A stretch of DNA of 64,000 nucleotides from Brevibacillus porteri. GTDB lineage: Bacteria > Bacillota > Bacilli > Brevibacillales > Brevibacillaceae. Below the pieces are notes generated by a model. The model searched no databases and was not told the origin of the DNA. It saw only the letters and a program-made list of their open reading frames with translations. Below are positions 16,120 to 25,839 of the stretch, in pieces. Each line of letters starts with the position of its first letter. Position 1 is the first letter of the stretch. The stretch lies in assembly GCF_003013475.1 (NCBI RefSeq), contig NZ_PXZO01000068.1, positions 1-64,000 on the forward strand, read 5' to 3'. A program made the position numbers and the translations under genes.

Positions 16120-17235
16120 TTGATCCGCATGGTTCCAACTACATCATTAACACCTTTACACGATCCATGGGAGCCGTTGTTCAATGCGACACCCCCCGCC
16201 TATAAACTTACCAGCGTCGAGTTTACTGTAACGAATCTGTGCAATCTCCGCTGTGAGCATTGCGCGGTTGGTGATACATTGCGATACAAAGACGATCCCG
16301 CTCTCCCTGTCGATCTCATACTCCGTCGTCTCGATGAAGCAAAAGACCTGCTTACTATCAGTATAACAGGCGGAGAACCGATGTACAGCGAGCGCACCGT
16401 GAAAACTGTGATCGCACCTATTCTACAATATGCAGCAGATCGTGGGTTGCGGACGCAAATCAACTCCAACATGTCCATGCCGTTTTCTCGGTATGAGTTG
16501 ATCCTGCCTTACATCGACGTCATGCATATTTCATGGAACTGGTCTACTCCCGAAGAATTCCATGATATTGTTTACGCAAAAGCACGGCAGCCGGTTTCAA
16601 TCAAAAGAGCGGAAGCGCAGTTTCAAGAGATGATGGAAAATGCCCGCAAGCTCTCGGAAGCTGGTGTATTTGTCTCAGCCGAAACGATGCTGAATCATCG
16701 CACATGGACAAAGCTCGATACCCTCCATCGTCAGATTCAGGAGATGGGCAGCAAGCGACATGAGGTACACCCGATGTACGCGAGTGATTTTGCCCGTGAT
16801 CTGGATGTACTTTCACTCGATGAGCTTCGTCAAGCCATTCATCGGATGCTCGATGTACGTAATGAAGATTTGTGGATGCTTTTCGGGACGCTTCCGTTTT
16901 TCGCTTGTAGTTCTGAAGCGGCAGACAGGGAATTGATCAGCAGACTACGCTCAGCGAAAAATGTGACGACTCGCAATGATCCTGATGGTCGCAATCGTCT
17001 TAACATCAACATTTTCACCGGCGATGTCATCGTGACCGATTTCGGGGATGTAGAGCCATTGGGCAATATTCAAACCGACCAGCTCCAGTCGATGTTTGGA
17101 AAATGGCAAGAACACACGCTGAATCAGAAGATCAATTGCTTTTGCCCTGCTGCTGGATGTGCAGGACCTAACCTGCTCGTTGCTAATACTTACTATCAGG
17201 AGACTGATTTCACTCTGCGCAAAGCACTCGTCTAA
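16120..17235 (+). CDS. yfkAB: Radical SAM protein with CxCxxxxC tail (YfkAB)
   Basis: 371 aa, starting at TTG (AAGGAGG 9 nt upstream). CNLRCEHC is the radical-SAM [4Fe-4S] motif and ISITGGEP is the GGE motif. The C-terminus carries CFCPAAGCAGPN, the CxCxxxxC signature of the YfkA+YfkB family (split in early B. subtilis annotation, one protein here). Probable use of a second cluster and thus peptide or cofactor modification; the substrate is unknown. The SASP gene follows after 31 nt. Confidence 0.9.
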   Translation: MIRMVPTTSLTPLHDPWEPLFNATPPAYKLTSVEFTVTNLCNLRCEHCAVGDTLRYKDDPALPVDLILRRLDEAKDLLTISITGGEPMYSERTVKTVIAPILQYAADRGLRTQINSNMSMPFSRYELILPYIDVMHISWNWSTPEEFHDIVYAKARQPVSIKRAEAQFQEMMENARKLSEAGVFVSAETMLNHRTWTKLDTLHRQIQEMGSKRHEVHPMYASDFARDLDVLSLDELRQAIHRMLDVRNEDLWMLFGTLPFFACSSEAADRELISRLRSAKNVTTRNDPDGRNRLNINIFTGDVIVTDFGDVEPLGNIQTDQLQSMFGKWQEHTLNQKINCFCPAAGCAGPNLLVANTYYQETDFTLRKALV

Positions 17236-17266
17236 TTGGGCACACTAGGGCGTGAGGTGATCTACC

Positions 17267-17521
17267 ATGAGCAGACGCAAACGCCCACTCGTCCCCGAGG
17301 CGAGAAAAGGACTGGACGCCCTAAAAGCGCAGGTTGCACACGTTGCTGATCCCGCGCAAGCCAAATTCGAGGTCGCAGAAGAAATTCATGTTCCATTGCA
17401 GCCCGGCTACAATGGACAATTAACCTCTCACGATGCCGGTCGAATCGGAGGACGCTTGGGCGGCAGTATGGTCAGAGAAATGGTTCGGATGGCAATGGAA
17501 GGCATGAATAAAAAACCGTGA
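17267..17521 (+). CDS. Small acid-soluble spore protein, alpha/beta type (divergent)
   Basis: 84 aa. LVPEARKGLDALKAQVA matches the N-terminal DNA-binding helix of alpha/beta SASPs. The end DAGRIGGRLGGSMVREMV matches the conserved GxxGGxMVxxMV helix. Between them lies an EVAEEIHVPLQPGYNG segment, close to the EfGV..G.dt part that carries the GPR protease site. These proteins coat spore DNA and make it adopt an A-like form, favouring spore photoproduct, which splB in this window repairs. Starts ATG with GTGAGGTGAT upstream. Confidence 0.85.
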   Translation: MSRRKRPLVPEARKGLDALKAQVAHVADPAQAKFEVAEEIHVPLQPGYNGQLTSHDAGRIGGRLGGSMVREMVRMAMEGMNKKP

Positions 17522-17523
17522 TC

Positions 17524-18933
17524 CTATTGTTTGGGAACCCCGCTATTTGAGTTATGCGAATGGCGGGGTTCTTTGTCGAGCAATCGAGTATTGCCGATTA
17601 GAACACTGGCTATCAAACTGATTCCAATTAGAATCAATCCAGTGACAAAGACACCGTGCATAGCTTCACTAAACACCATTCCTGCCCGCATTCGCCATTC
17701 TACAATGGTCCCAAACACGCTGATTCCAATCGTCCCCCCAATGGAACGAAATAATTGCGATGTCGACATAGCAACGCCCCGATCTTGCGGTTTTACAGCG
17801 CTGTGTGCGGCTGTACCGAGTGCCGGATAGATTGCCCCCATGCCTAAACCTGTGACAATCATGTAGCTAACGAGTTGTGTGCTGGTTGTCTCTCCATCAA
17901 TCGTGCTCAGAAGGAAAAAGCCGGTCGCCATGATGAGTAAGCTGGGAATCAAAATCGCCCGAAATGAAGCTTTTTCCATCCATCTTCCCCCACCCGTCGA
18001 AGAAATCGCTGCGGACAGCATGAGTGGCACTAAAAGGAATCCAGCTTCTGAGGGACTCGCCCCGCGTACCCCTTGAACGAACAGAGGGATATAGGCGATG
18101 GCACCGAACAAAGCGGCACTCACAAAGAATCCTACGAGATTGCCATATCCGATGACCGGAATGCGAAATAGGGAAAGCGGAAGCAGGGGCTCCTTTGCTT
18201 TGGTTTCAATCCAGATGAACAAACCGAGAAGGAAGATACCCGCTCCCCCTAACCCGATCTTGTATTCCCTCCCCTCCATAACAAGGGACAGCAGGATGAA
18301 AATGATGGCTGCACTCAAACTAGTCGCCCCATACCAATCAATCACTGGCTTCTTAGCATAGTGCCGCTGGTCACGAAAGGCTAGAGCAATGATCAATAAA
18401 GCAGTGATACCGATAGGAAGGTTTATAAAAAAGATCCATCCCCACGGCAGATTCTCCACGAGAATTCCTCCCAACGAGGGACCGAGTATACTCGTCATGG
18501 CAAAGACAGCTCCGAAAAGTCCTTGAAATTTGCCTCTCTTTTCGGGTGGATACAGTTCACCCACAATGATGAACGCAACCGGCATTAATGCCCCAGCGCC
18601 CAACCCTTGAACTCCTCTCGCGGCAATAAGACCCGTCATGGAATTAGCCATGCCGCACAGGAGAGATCCCACAAGAAACAGAAACAAACCGATCACATAC
18701 ATTTTTCTCGGTCCAAACAAGTCCGCCATTTTCCCATAGATGGGCATGCTCGTGGTTGATGTGAGCATATAAATGGCGAACACCCAGCTATAAAGAGAAA
18801 GACCTCCCAGCTCTTTGGTAATTGTCGGCATGGCTGTTGATACAATCGTCTGATCCAACGATGACAAGATTAGCCCCATCAGTACTCCACTCGTAACCAA
18901 TCCTACGCGACGCTTTTCCTTGTTCAACTCCAT
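17524..18933 (-). CDS. MFS multidrug exporter, DHA2 (14-helix) family
   Basis: About 469 aa. The start is ATG 18933 or the TTG at 18927, which is better spaced from GGGGAG. SSLDQTIVSTAMPTI in helix 1 is the DHA2 (EmrB/QacA) motif with the membrane Asp, GKMADLFGPRK is motif A, and ARGVQGLGAGALMPVA is motif B/C. 14 predicted helices indicate proton-driven drug export. It stands alone, with its 3' end overlapped by the terminator at 17535-17575, shared with the convergent SASP gene. Confidence 0.88.
   Translation of the reverse strand: MELNKEKRRVGLVTSGVLMGLILSSLDQTIVSTAMPTITKELGGLSLYSWVFAIYMLTSTTSMPIYGKMADLFGPRKMYVIGLFLFLVGSLLCGMANSMTGLIAARGVQGLGAGALMPVAFIIVGELYPPEKRGKFQGLFGAVFAMTSILGPSLGGILVENLPWGWIFFINLPIGITALLIIALAFRDQRHYAKKPVIDWYGATSLSAAIIFILLSLVMEGREYKIGLGGAGIFLLGLFIWIETKAKEPLLPLSLFRIPVIGYGNLVGFFVSAALFGAIAYIPLFVQGVRGASPSEAGFLLVPLMLSAAISSTGGGRWMEKASFRAILIPSLLIMATGFFLLSTIDGETTSTQLVSYMIVTGLGMGAIYPALGTAAHSAVKPQDRGVAMSTSQLFRSIGGTIGISVFGTIVEWRMRAGMVFSEAMHGVFVTGLILIGISLIASVLIGNTRLLDKEPRHSHNSNSGVPKQ
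17535..17575. terminator. Terminator shared by convergent genes
   Basis: GAACCCCGC (17535-17543) pairs with GCGGGGTTC (17563-17571), followed by TTTG. It sits inside the last codons of the MFS gene. Confidence 0.7.
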
Positions 18934-19070
18934 CACTCCCCTTTTTGAAGTCAGTTGATAACAGCTCCAAAAATATAAGGGAATTTTCAAAAAAAGAGTA
19001 GACTTTTTCTTTCTGATGAGTTATTCTGATGATAGAGTCTGCCCCTAAGAACTACGAATGAATCATAAAT

Positions 19071-19100
19071 AAAAACCGCCTCCATTATGGACGCGGTTTT
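19071..19100. terminator. Terminator
   Basis: AAAAACCGC-C-TCCAT and TATGGA-C-GCGGTTTT pair almost fully. It lies downstream of the small minus-strand gene at 19114. Confidence 0.75.
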
Positions 19101-19113
19101 CTTGTTTTTCCAT

Positions 19114-19302
19114 TCATCTCAGCTTGTCGAGCTTTTTGGCACTTGCCTTACGAGGTCCAAGCATCGCCTTTCCTATGTCGCCCACTTTGTTTACAGAGTC
19201 AAAAACTTGGTCGATCACATCCACCAGTTCACGAATCTGCACCACTTTTCCATAGACGCCCATGAAATGGTGTCGGACGTTTTTTCCATTTAACCCTAGC
19301 AT
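19114..19302 (-). CDS. Small conserved-looking protein, 62 aa
   Basis: A basic, helical protein with no membrane segment: a central amphipathic helix (REVLVDVIDQVFDSV-like) and a Lys/Arg-rich tail. AGGAGGTG 6 nt before the ATG and a terminator behind it support a real gene. Family not recognised. It stands next to the LysM protein gene in a region of spore-associated genes. Confidence 0.6.
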   Translation of the reverse strand: MLGLNGKNVRHHFMGVYGKVVQIRELVDVIDQVFDSVNKVGDIGKAMLGPRKASAKKLDKLR

Positions 19303-19402
19303 GGCCGCACCTCCTCTTAATCCTCTCGTATCACTTTATGCAGGATCAGGCGAAGAGGAAATAGCGATGTGTGGAAAATTATTCGGCCCTCTATCCGGCT
19401 AC

Positions 19403-19750
19403 TTAGCGTGGACGAGGCGTGCCGGTCGGACGTGGGCGCGGAGGTTGTGTCGGCGTAATGGCCCGCTCCAGACGAGTGACACGGTTCTCCAAACGATCTA
19501 CTCGATTATCCAGCCTGCGAAAATCTTCGCGAAGCGCATCTACTCGATTCTCCAGTCGATTCAAACGACGCTCGACATCCCCACCAGGAGCTGGTGTCGG
19601 AGTCGGAGTAATCGGGATATACAAATTTTGTCCAACGTAAATGTAGTAGGGATAGGCGATATTATTCACGCGGATCAATTCTTGAACGGATACACCAAAA
19701 CGAGCCGCAATGCTGTTCAGTGTATCTCCCGAACGGACTACATAGTTCAC
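19403..19750 (-). CDS. LysM protein with coiled-coil and Pro-rich tail
   Basis: 115 aa from GTG at 19750, chosen because AAGGAG lies 8 nt upstream. One LysM domain at the very N-terminus (YVVRSGDTLNSIAARFGVS then LIRVNNI, NLYIPI) binds glycan. A TPTPTPAP linker follows, then a coiled coil in which RLENRVDALRED-type units repeat, then a PRPRPTGTPRPR tail. There is no signal peptide, as with spore-coat LysM proteins such as SafA, so a spore-envelope role is likely but unproven. Confidence 0.75.
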   Translation of the reverse strand: MNYVVRSGDTLNSIAARFGVSVQELIRVNNIAYPYYIYVGQNLYIPITPTPTPAPGGDVERRLNRLENRVDALREDFRRLDNRVDRLENRVTRLERAITPTQPPRPRPTGTPRPR

Positions 19751-19901
19751 GAATCTCACTCCTTTTTTTCTGTGATCATTCGTTATTAACCTATGCCCGC
19801 CCTGGTACACGCGCAATAAACCAATGCCCATTTTGGCAAAGAATAGTCAAACACCCAGTACAAACGCCGTTACAAACCTGCAAGAACAAGGCTCAGTCCC
19901 A

Positions 19902-21122
19902 TCAACACTTGGAATAGACTGTCACACCCTCAAGAAATACTTCTTCCACTTGCTTCAATACCTCTATCTCTTGTAGTGGATCCCCTTTTACCACAAGCAA
20001 ATCTGCAAAATAACCTGGCGCTAACGTACCGATCTTGTTCCCTTGGTCCAGCACCTCAGCAGCGCTTTGGGTAGCAGCCTGGATCGCACGAATTGGCTCC
20101 ATTCCCAGCTCCACCATCAGCTTGATCTCTTCTGCCACAGGGGTAATCGGATAGCCTTCCAATACGATATCCGTACCCGTAGCGATCTTTACGCCCGTAT
20201 TTATCAATCGTGCGAAGTTCTCCCGGTACGCCTTTTCCGATTCGATGAAAAAGGCTCCCTGCTCGATAAGCCCTTCGCTCAATATGCCTTGATTCGCCTG
20301 TTGTTGCTCATTCCAAATATGTTTGTAGTAATCAGCAATCTGGAAAAAGGTGACCATGGTCGGTACCCATACCAGTCCTTTTTCTTTCATCTGTTCTGCC
20401 TGTTCGACGGTCATAAACGTCGCATGCTCGATCGTATCAAATCCCGCATCAATCGCCATCTGAATCGCAGGTTGGAGCGAGGCATGCACACAGCATTTCC
20501 GTCCCAAACGATGCGATTCATCAACCGCCGCATCCAGCTCCTCTTGCGTGAACTCCGGCGTTGCTGTACGGTGACTCGTCATGAGCTTGATCCAGTCGGC
20601 TCCTGCTCTCACTTGTTCACGTACGGCTGTCCGCACTTCCCACGGACCATTTGCTTCTCGCAAGGCACCCTCTAATTGCCAACCGTGCCCCCCGGTCATA
20701 ATAATCCCTTGGTTGACCTGAAAAAGACGAGGGGAAACAATGAATTTGTTCTTGGCCGCCAACTTCAGCGTACTGCACAATCCATCTGGTGCTGCTACAT
20801 CGCGGATCGTCGTAACCCCCAAGGAAAGTGCCTCTTTCAAGTTCGCTGTCGCAAGTAAAGCCACCAGTCCATCGTTGTTGCGATACTCAGCGGAGTCTGG
20901 TTTACTCCACCAATACCCGATATGAACATGTAAATCGATTAAGCCTGGCAAAATGGAGCATCCGCTGTACCGCTTTACCTCTCCTTCCGAAATGGAATCC
21001 GTAAGCTCTGATTCTGTCCCCACTGCGAAAATTTTTCCTCGCTCATCAATCCCAACAACGCCTTGTTCGATTACATGCTCTCCATCTCCGATAATAACGC
21101 GATCAGCAATCAACCATTTCAT
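19902..21122 (-). CDS. Amidohydrolase (imidazolonepropionase/prolidase-like)
   Basis: 406 aa from ATG 21122 (GGGGGGA before it). A metal-dependent TIM-barrel amidohydrolase: DLHVHIG gives the first HxH, GADWIKLMTS the bridging Lys, CVHAS and IEHAT the two further His, and TGTD the catalytic Asp. An N- and C-terminal beta-sandwich closes the fold (GYFADLLVV near the end). These proteins often act as Xaa-Pro or Xaa-Lys/Arg dipeptidases or N-acyl hydrolases. No pathway gene is nearby. Confidence 0.85.
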   Translation of the reverse strand: MKWLIADRVIIGDGEHVIEQGVVGIDERGKIFAVGTESELTDSISEGEVKRYSGCSILPGLIDLHVHIGYWWSKPDSAEYRNNDGLVALLATANLKEALSLGVTTIRDVAAPDGLCSTLKLAAKNKFIVSPRLFQVNQGIIMTGGHGWQLEGALREANGPWEVRTAVREQVRAGADWIKLMTSHRTATPEFTQEELDAAVDESHRLGRKCCVHASLQPAIQMAIDAGFDTIEHATFMTVEQAEQMKEKGLVWVPTMVTFFQIADYYKHIWNEQQQANQGILSEGLIEQGAFFIESEKAYRENFARLINTGVKIATGTDIVLEGYPITPVAEEIKLMVELGMEPIRAIQAATQSAAEVLDQGNKIGTLAPGYFADLLVVKGDPLQEIEVLKQVEEVFLEGVTVYSKC

Positions 21123-21237
21123 TTCTGTCCCCCCTGTCAAAAATGAAAATCCATCTGTCCGCAATCCTGGTTAGTCCCTCGAAAGTTCATCATGCATCCA
21201 ACCTTTTCCTCCTTGTTTCTAGGCCTCGTAAAAAATA

Positions 21238-21276
21238 AAAAAACCTCCGGCTACACAGAAGTGCGCCAGAGGTTTT
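21238..21276 (-). terminator. Fumarase gene terminator
   Basis: On the minus strand CCTC-x-GGC pairs with GCC-x-GAGG, followed by TTTTTTT. Confidence 0.8.
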
Positions 21277-21287
21277 CCCTTTATCCC

Positions 21288-22823
21288 TTATTTAAATACA
21301 GGTGCAGCAAATTGTGCCAGTCTCTCTGCAGACGTTTTCTCGACATCCGCATGCAAGCTGTTGCCATGCGCATCCATCGTTACGATTGCCGCGAAGCCTT
21401 TTACATTCAAGTGCCACATTGCTTCTGGAATACCGAATTCCATGAAGTCAACACCGTTTACTTTTTTGATGCAGCGTGCGTAATATTGTGCTGCCCCACC
21501 AATTGCATTGAGGTAAACAGCACCATGCTCATTCAATGCTTTCAGTGTTTTTGCACCCATTCCGCCTTTTCCGATAACGGCGCGGATTCCGAATTTCTTG
21601 ATGATTTCGCCTTGGTAAGGCTCCTCACGGATGGAAGTCGTCGGACCAGCCGCTTTTACATGCCACTCACCCTCATGATCCTTCATCATAACTGGACCGC
21701 AATGGTAGATGATGCCACCATTCAGGTCCACTGGACAGTCATGATCCATCAGGTAGCTGTGCAGCGCGTCGCGACCTGTGTGCATTTCTCCGTTGATGAT
21801 AACCACATCGCCCACTTTCAGGCTGCGAATTTGTTCTTCCGTGATCGGCGCTTGCAGAACAACTTCACGAGGCTCATCGTCTGTTTCGTCCGCAGCTGCT
21901 ACTGGCGTCAAGTCCATCGCCACTTCTTCATCTTTATACAGATAACGAAGGATTTCGCCAGTCTCCGGGTTCAGGCGAACACCTTGACGGCGGAAGGCCC
22001 AGCAGTTGTAGGCAACGGATACGAAGAAGCTTGCTGGCAGGCGGTTTTCCACGCCGATTTTACAGCCGAGCAGAGTCGCGTTTCCACCAAAGCCCATCGT
22101 TCCGATTCCGAGTTGGTTTGCGGTTTCCATGATGTAGTCTTCCAATGCAGCCAAATCAGCGTTTGGATTGACATCTTCTACTTTGCGGAACAATTGATGC
22201 TTCGCCAGTGCATAACCGGAGGTGCGATCGCCACCGATTCCTACGCCGATGAAGCCGGCACTACAGCCTTGTCCTTGTGCTTGGTATACTGCGTGCAAAA
22301 TGCACTTGCGAATGCCATCCAGGTTGCGGCCCACTTTGCCCAGGCCTTCGAGTTCACAGGGCAGGGAGTATTGGATGTTCTTGTTCTCACAGCCGCCGCC
22401 TTTGAGAATCAGCTTGATTTCGATTTCATCCTCTTCCCATTGCTCGAAGTGAATGACAGGAGTACCTGGTCCGAGGTTGTCCCCTGTATTTTCACCCGTC
22501 AAGGAATCTACGGAGTTGGAACGCAGCTTACCTGTTTTGGTTGCTTCTGCAATCATTTCTTTGATGGCTTGTTTAATGATCAGCTGGTTGACTCCAACCG
22601 GAGTTTTTACTTCGAAAGTTGGCATCCCCGTATCTTGACAGATCGGAGAAACATTTTCTTCTGCCATGACGACGTTTTCCGCAATCGTAGACAAAGACAG
22701 CGCTGCACGAGTGCCAAGATCCTCTTTCACTTTAGCTGCATTGACGGCACGACGCACGTCTGGTGGTAGATTCGTAGAAGTATCCGTGATGAGTTCCAGA
22801 ATGCTTTGCTTCAAGTTTTCCAT
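21288..22823 (-). CDS. fumA: Class I fumarate hydratase ([4Fe-4S] type)
   Basis: 511 aa, in which the alpha part (residues 1 to about 285) and beta part (about 320 to the end) of two-subunit class I fumarases are fused. The cluster ligands are probably Cys62 (ICQDTG), Cys187 (GQGCSAG) and Cys274 (YNCWAFRR); GIGGDRTSG and the beta-part GGMGAKT are family motifs. It interconverts fumarate and malate in the TCA cycle and is oxygen-sensitive, unlike class II FumC. A single gene with its own terminator. Confidence 0.93.
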   Translation of the reverse strand: MENLKQSILELITDTSTNLPPDVRRAVNAAKVKEDLGTRAALSLSTIAENVVMAEENVSPICQDTGMPTFEVKTPVGVNQLIIKQAIKEMIAEATKTGKLRSNSVDSLTGENTGDNLGPGTPVIHFEQWEEDEIEIKLILKGGGCENKNIQYSLPCELEGLGKVGRNLDGIRKCILHAVYQAQGQGCSAGFIGVGIGGDRTSGYALAKHQLFRKVEDVNPNADLAALEDYIMETANQLGIGTMGFGGNATLLGCKIGVENRLPASFFVSVAYNCWAFRRQGVRLNPETGEILRYLYKDEEVAMDLTPVAAADETDDEPREVVLQAPITEEQIRSLKVGDVVIINGEMHTGRDALHSYLMDHDCPVDLNGGIIYHCGPVMMKDHEGEWHVKAAGPTTSIREEPYQGEIIKKFGIRAVIGKGGMGAKTLKALNEHGAVYLNAIGGAAQYYARCIKKVNGVDFMEFGIPEAMWHLNVKGFAAIVTMDAHGNSLHADVEKTSAERLAQFAAPVFK

Positions 22824-23005
22824 CTATGACGCCCCTTTTGACGTAGTGGTGTAAATGGTAGCATAAACCGCCTATTATTATAGCACACGCTCCCCCACCT
22901 GTCCGTAGATTGCTGTCCAAAGAGTGCGTGAAACATTCCGTAATCGTGCTTCGTCTTATTACCGACAACAAATTTTGGCAAGAAGCAGATATGAGGGGGA
23001 TCAAA

Positions 23006-24964
23006 ATGAAAAGAACATTTGCCGGGCTTCTCGCCTCCATGATGGTGGTGACCGCTATACCCTTCCTGTTCGCAACAGGTACAGTAGCGGAGCCAACCGT
23101 TCAAGCCGCATCTACAGAAGAGTTGCCAGTAGTCGGTTCCTATGCGGAGCTAAAAAAGCTCATCCAGTCATCAGACCTGGACAGCTACCATTACGCCACC
23201 ATGGAAACGACTGCCGCTATGCCAGTAGCAGCACCTAGCACAGCCAACAAAGTAGCGGACACTTCCGGTGGCGCTGCTCGCGGTGATTTTTCCACAACGA
23301 ACACACAAGTGCAGGGCGTCGATGAAGCAGATATCGTAAAGTCAGATGGAACTTATCTTTATCAATCTACGCAAAATGAAGTACGCATCATCAAAGCGTA
23401 TCCAGCCACCGAGATGAAGGTCGCAAGCCGTATCAGCTATGACAATGGAAAATTCGTACCACAAGAAATGTACGTAGACGATCGTAGACTCATCGTAATC
23501 GGGCAAGCGGATGAGACCATCTCCTATCCTCCAGATCCTGCTTCTAAAAGAGGCATCCCCCGATACCAAGGAATGCAATCCGTGAAAACCATGATCTACG
23601 ATATTACGGACAAAAAACAGCCTCGGCTCATTCGTCAACTGGAGCTAGAAGGCCAGTACATGTCGTCCCGCAAAATCGGCGCGAGCTTGTACGTGACAGC
23701 CAACCATTACATGGATACGTATCGTATTATGCAAGAGAAAGCAGAAGTGCCAGGTCCAACGTATAAAGACAGCGTCCATCATAACCAATACCAAACCATT
23801 CCCTACAGCGAGATTCGTTACTTCCCGGATCACTTTCGTCCAGAGTATTTGATCGTCGCCGGCGTGAATCTGGATGATGCAAAACAAAAAATGTCGCTGA
23901 ATACGTATCTTGGTGCTGGCGAGAACATCTATGCATCCACCAAAAATCTATATGTAGCCGTCACCCAGAACAGTGCTCAGCCAGTAGCGGTTAAGCAAAA
24001 AGGAGCGACAACTCCTTTGATTGCACCTTCCATCGAGTCTGATACAACCATTTATCGTTTTGCCATGAACAAGGGAGACATTCGGTATACGGGAAAAGGG
24101 TCGGTGCCTGGACGCATTCTGAACCAATTTTCTATGGATGAAAACGACGGTTATTTCCGAATCGCCACCACGAGCGGGAACATGTGGCGAGACGATGAGC
24201 TTACGTCAAAAAACAACTTGTATGTTCTCGACAACAAACTCGAGGTATTTGGCAAGCTGGAAGGCATCGCTCCAGGAGAACGCATTTACTCTGTCCGTTT
24301 CATGGGAGATCGTGCCTACATGGTGACCTTCAAAAAAGTCGACCCGCTGTTCGTTCTCGATCTGAAGAAGCCTTCTGCTCCAAGCATACTAGGTGCCCTC
24401 AAAATTCCAGGTTACAGCGACTATTTACACCCGTATGATGAAAACCATATCATCGGTTTTGGTAAAGAAGCAGAATCTGATAAAGACTGGGCGTACTACC
24501 AAGGGATGAAAATTGCCCTCTTTGACGTCAGTGATGTAACGAAACCGAAGGAAAAGTTCAAGACTGTTATCGGGGACAGAGGAACAGACTCCGAGCTATT
24601 GCGCAATCACAAGGCTCTGCTGTTCTCCAAAGAAAAAAATCTGCTCGCTTTTCCTGTATCCGTCCACGAACGGACAGCTGAACAAAAAGCCAAAAACGAT
24701 ATGCGCGAGTATGGCCACTTTACTTTCCAAGGTGCCTATGTATATCAGCTCGATCTGCAAAAAGGTTTTCAACTGACAGATCAGATCACCCATCTGTCGA
24801 AGGAAGATGTCGCGAAAGCAGGCGAAGGCTGGTACGACAGCTCCAGTAACATTAAACGGATACTCACGATTGGCGACACACTCTATACCGTTTCTGACGA
24901 TTACGTCAAAACACAGCAGCTCTCTACCCCTAAAAAAGAGAATATCTTGCCATTGACGAAATAG
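23006..24964 (+). CDS. Secreted beta-propeller-domain protein
   Basis: 652 aa from ATG 23006 (GAGGGGGAT 5 nt upstream). The signal peptide KRTFAGLLASMMVVTAIPFL likely ends near VQAAS. The block DFSTTNTQVQGVDEADIVK is the hallmark of the PF09826 beta-propeller family, followed by repeated blades (VYVDDRRLIVIG-like and FMGDRAYMVTF units). Known members are secreted or membrane-anchored in Firmicutes and archaea, with no fixed role. No downstream protease or partner; the gene is monocistronic. Confidence 0.85.
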   Translation: MKRTFAGLLASMMVVTAIPFLFATGTVAEPTVQAASTEELPVVGSYAELKKLIQSSDLDSYHYATMETTAAMPVAAPSTANKVADTSGGAARGDFSTTNTQVQGVDEADIVKSDGTYLYQSTQNEVRIIKAYPATEMKVASRISYDNGKFVPQEMYVDDRRLIVIGQADETISYPPDPASKRGIPRYQGMQSVKTMIYDITDKKQPRLIRQLELEGQYMSSRKIGASLYVTANHYMDTYRIMQEKAEVPGPTYKDSVHHNQYQTIPYSEIRYFPDHFRPEYLIVAGVNLDDAKQKMSLNTYLGAGENIYASTKNLYVAVTQNSAQPVAVKQKGATTPLIAPSIESDTTIYRFAMNKGDIRYTGKGSVPGRILNQFSMDENDGYFRIATTSGNMWRDDELTSKNNLYVLDNKLEVFGKLEGIAPGERIYSVRFMGDRAYMVTFKKVDPLFVLDLKKPSAPSILGALKIPGYSDYLHPYDENHIIGFGKEAESDKDWAYYQGMKIALFDVSDVTKPKEKFKTVIGDRGTDSELLRNHKALLFSKEKNLLAFPVSVHERTAEQKAKNDMREYGHFTFQGAYVYQLDLQKGFQLTDQITHLSKEDVAKAGEGWYDSSSNIKRILTIGDTLYTVSDDYVKTQQLSTPKKENILPLTK

Positions 24965-25044
24965 CGGTAATGCTCTGTCATGCGGACAGGTTCTGTGCTA
25001 AGATGGGGTAATAGATGCAGCGTAAATAGAGAGGGTGTCACTAC

Positions 25045-25731
25045 GTGGAGTATTTGAGTTTTAATTTGACATCAACGCTGGCAGGGATTGCGGCTGTGCT
25101 GTTGGTTATGTTTATTCGCCTGCACTGGCCCTTCCGCTTTCAGTACATGGCCAATCTATTCAAACGCCGTTTGAATATTCGATTGCGCTGGCTGGAGGCT
25201 TCCTATCGGAAGAACCGTTCCCGTGCTGTCGCTATGCTGGATAAATCAACACATGAGATCATGCTTGGCAATTATGAAATGGCCGAAAAATATATCGTTC
25301 AAGGAATCAACGTTTGCAAAGAACGACCAACGTTATTCAATCAAGCGATGATTCACTACTTGTTTTACAACCTGGCGATCGTTTACTATTCATCCGAACG
25401 ATACAACGAATCGTTGGAAGTGGCGTTTCGTATTTACCAGCGTGATCAGGGAATGACTGATTCCTTAGCTCTTATTGCCTGTTCACACGCCCGCCTGGGT
25501 GAAGTAGAGAGTGCGATAGAAGCTTACCAGCTCATCGCAAGCAAACGATCGGCAAAAGACTGGAAGCTCTTCTGCTTGGCAGAGATTGAAGCTGCCAAAG
25601 GAAATTACGAGCGAGCCCTTTCCCATCTCAAGCAATTGATGGACAAATCAGCCAGTCTGTTGCATCTGAATCACACCGTACTGGAAAAACGCTTGGAAGA
25701 GTGGAAAAAAGCCTCTACACAAGCCAGCTAA
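25045..25731 (+). CDS. Membrane-anchored TPR protein
   Basis: 228 aa starting at GTG. One N-terminal membrane helix (about residues 10-27) is followed by a basic stretch and TPR-like helix pairs (DKSTHEIMLGNYEMAEKYIVQG, YNLAIVYYSSERYNESLEV, IEAAKGNYERALSHLKQ). This points to a cytoplasmic protein-interaction scaffold tethered to the membrane; the partner is unknown. It is closed by the terminator at 25742-25775. Confidence 0.75.
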   Translation: MEYLSFNLTSTLAGIAAVLLVMFIRLHWPFRFQYMANLFKRRLNIRLRWLEASYRKNRSRAVAMLDKSTHEIMLGNYEMAEKYIVQGINVCKERPTLFNQAMIHYLFYNLAIVYYSSERYNESLEVAFRIYQRDQGMTDSLALIACSHARLGEVESAIEAYQLIASKRSAKDWKLFCLAEIEAAKGNYERALSHLKQLMDKSASLLHLNHTVLEKRLEEWKKASTQAS

Positions 25732-25741
25732 TCGATTGACG

Positions 25742-25775
25742 ACCGCACATTGCTTTATGTGTGCGGTTTTTATTT
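25742..25775 (+). terminator. Terminator
   Basis: ACCGCACAT pairs with ATGTGTGCGGT, followed by TTTTATTTT. Confidence 0.8.
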
Positions 25776-25839
25776 TCCTGTCCCCGTAACGCTGCTCTAT
25801 GCACAGTCGTATAACTATCATGAAAGTGAGGTATTTTTA

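Noticed and set aside
19262-19789. 175-codon plus-strand frame
   Set aside because: Overlaps the LysM gene in antisense and shares no family features; low-complexity coiled-coil DNA keeps it open.
21192-22769. A 525-codon open frame on the plus strand
   Set aside because: It is exactly antisense to fumA, has no recognisable protein features, and comes from the codon use of the fumarase gene.
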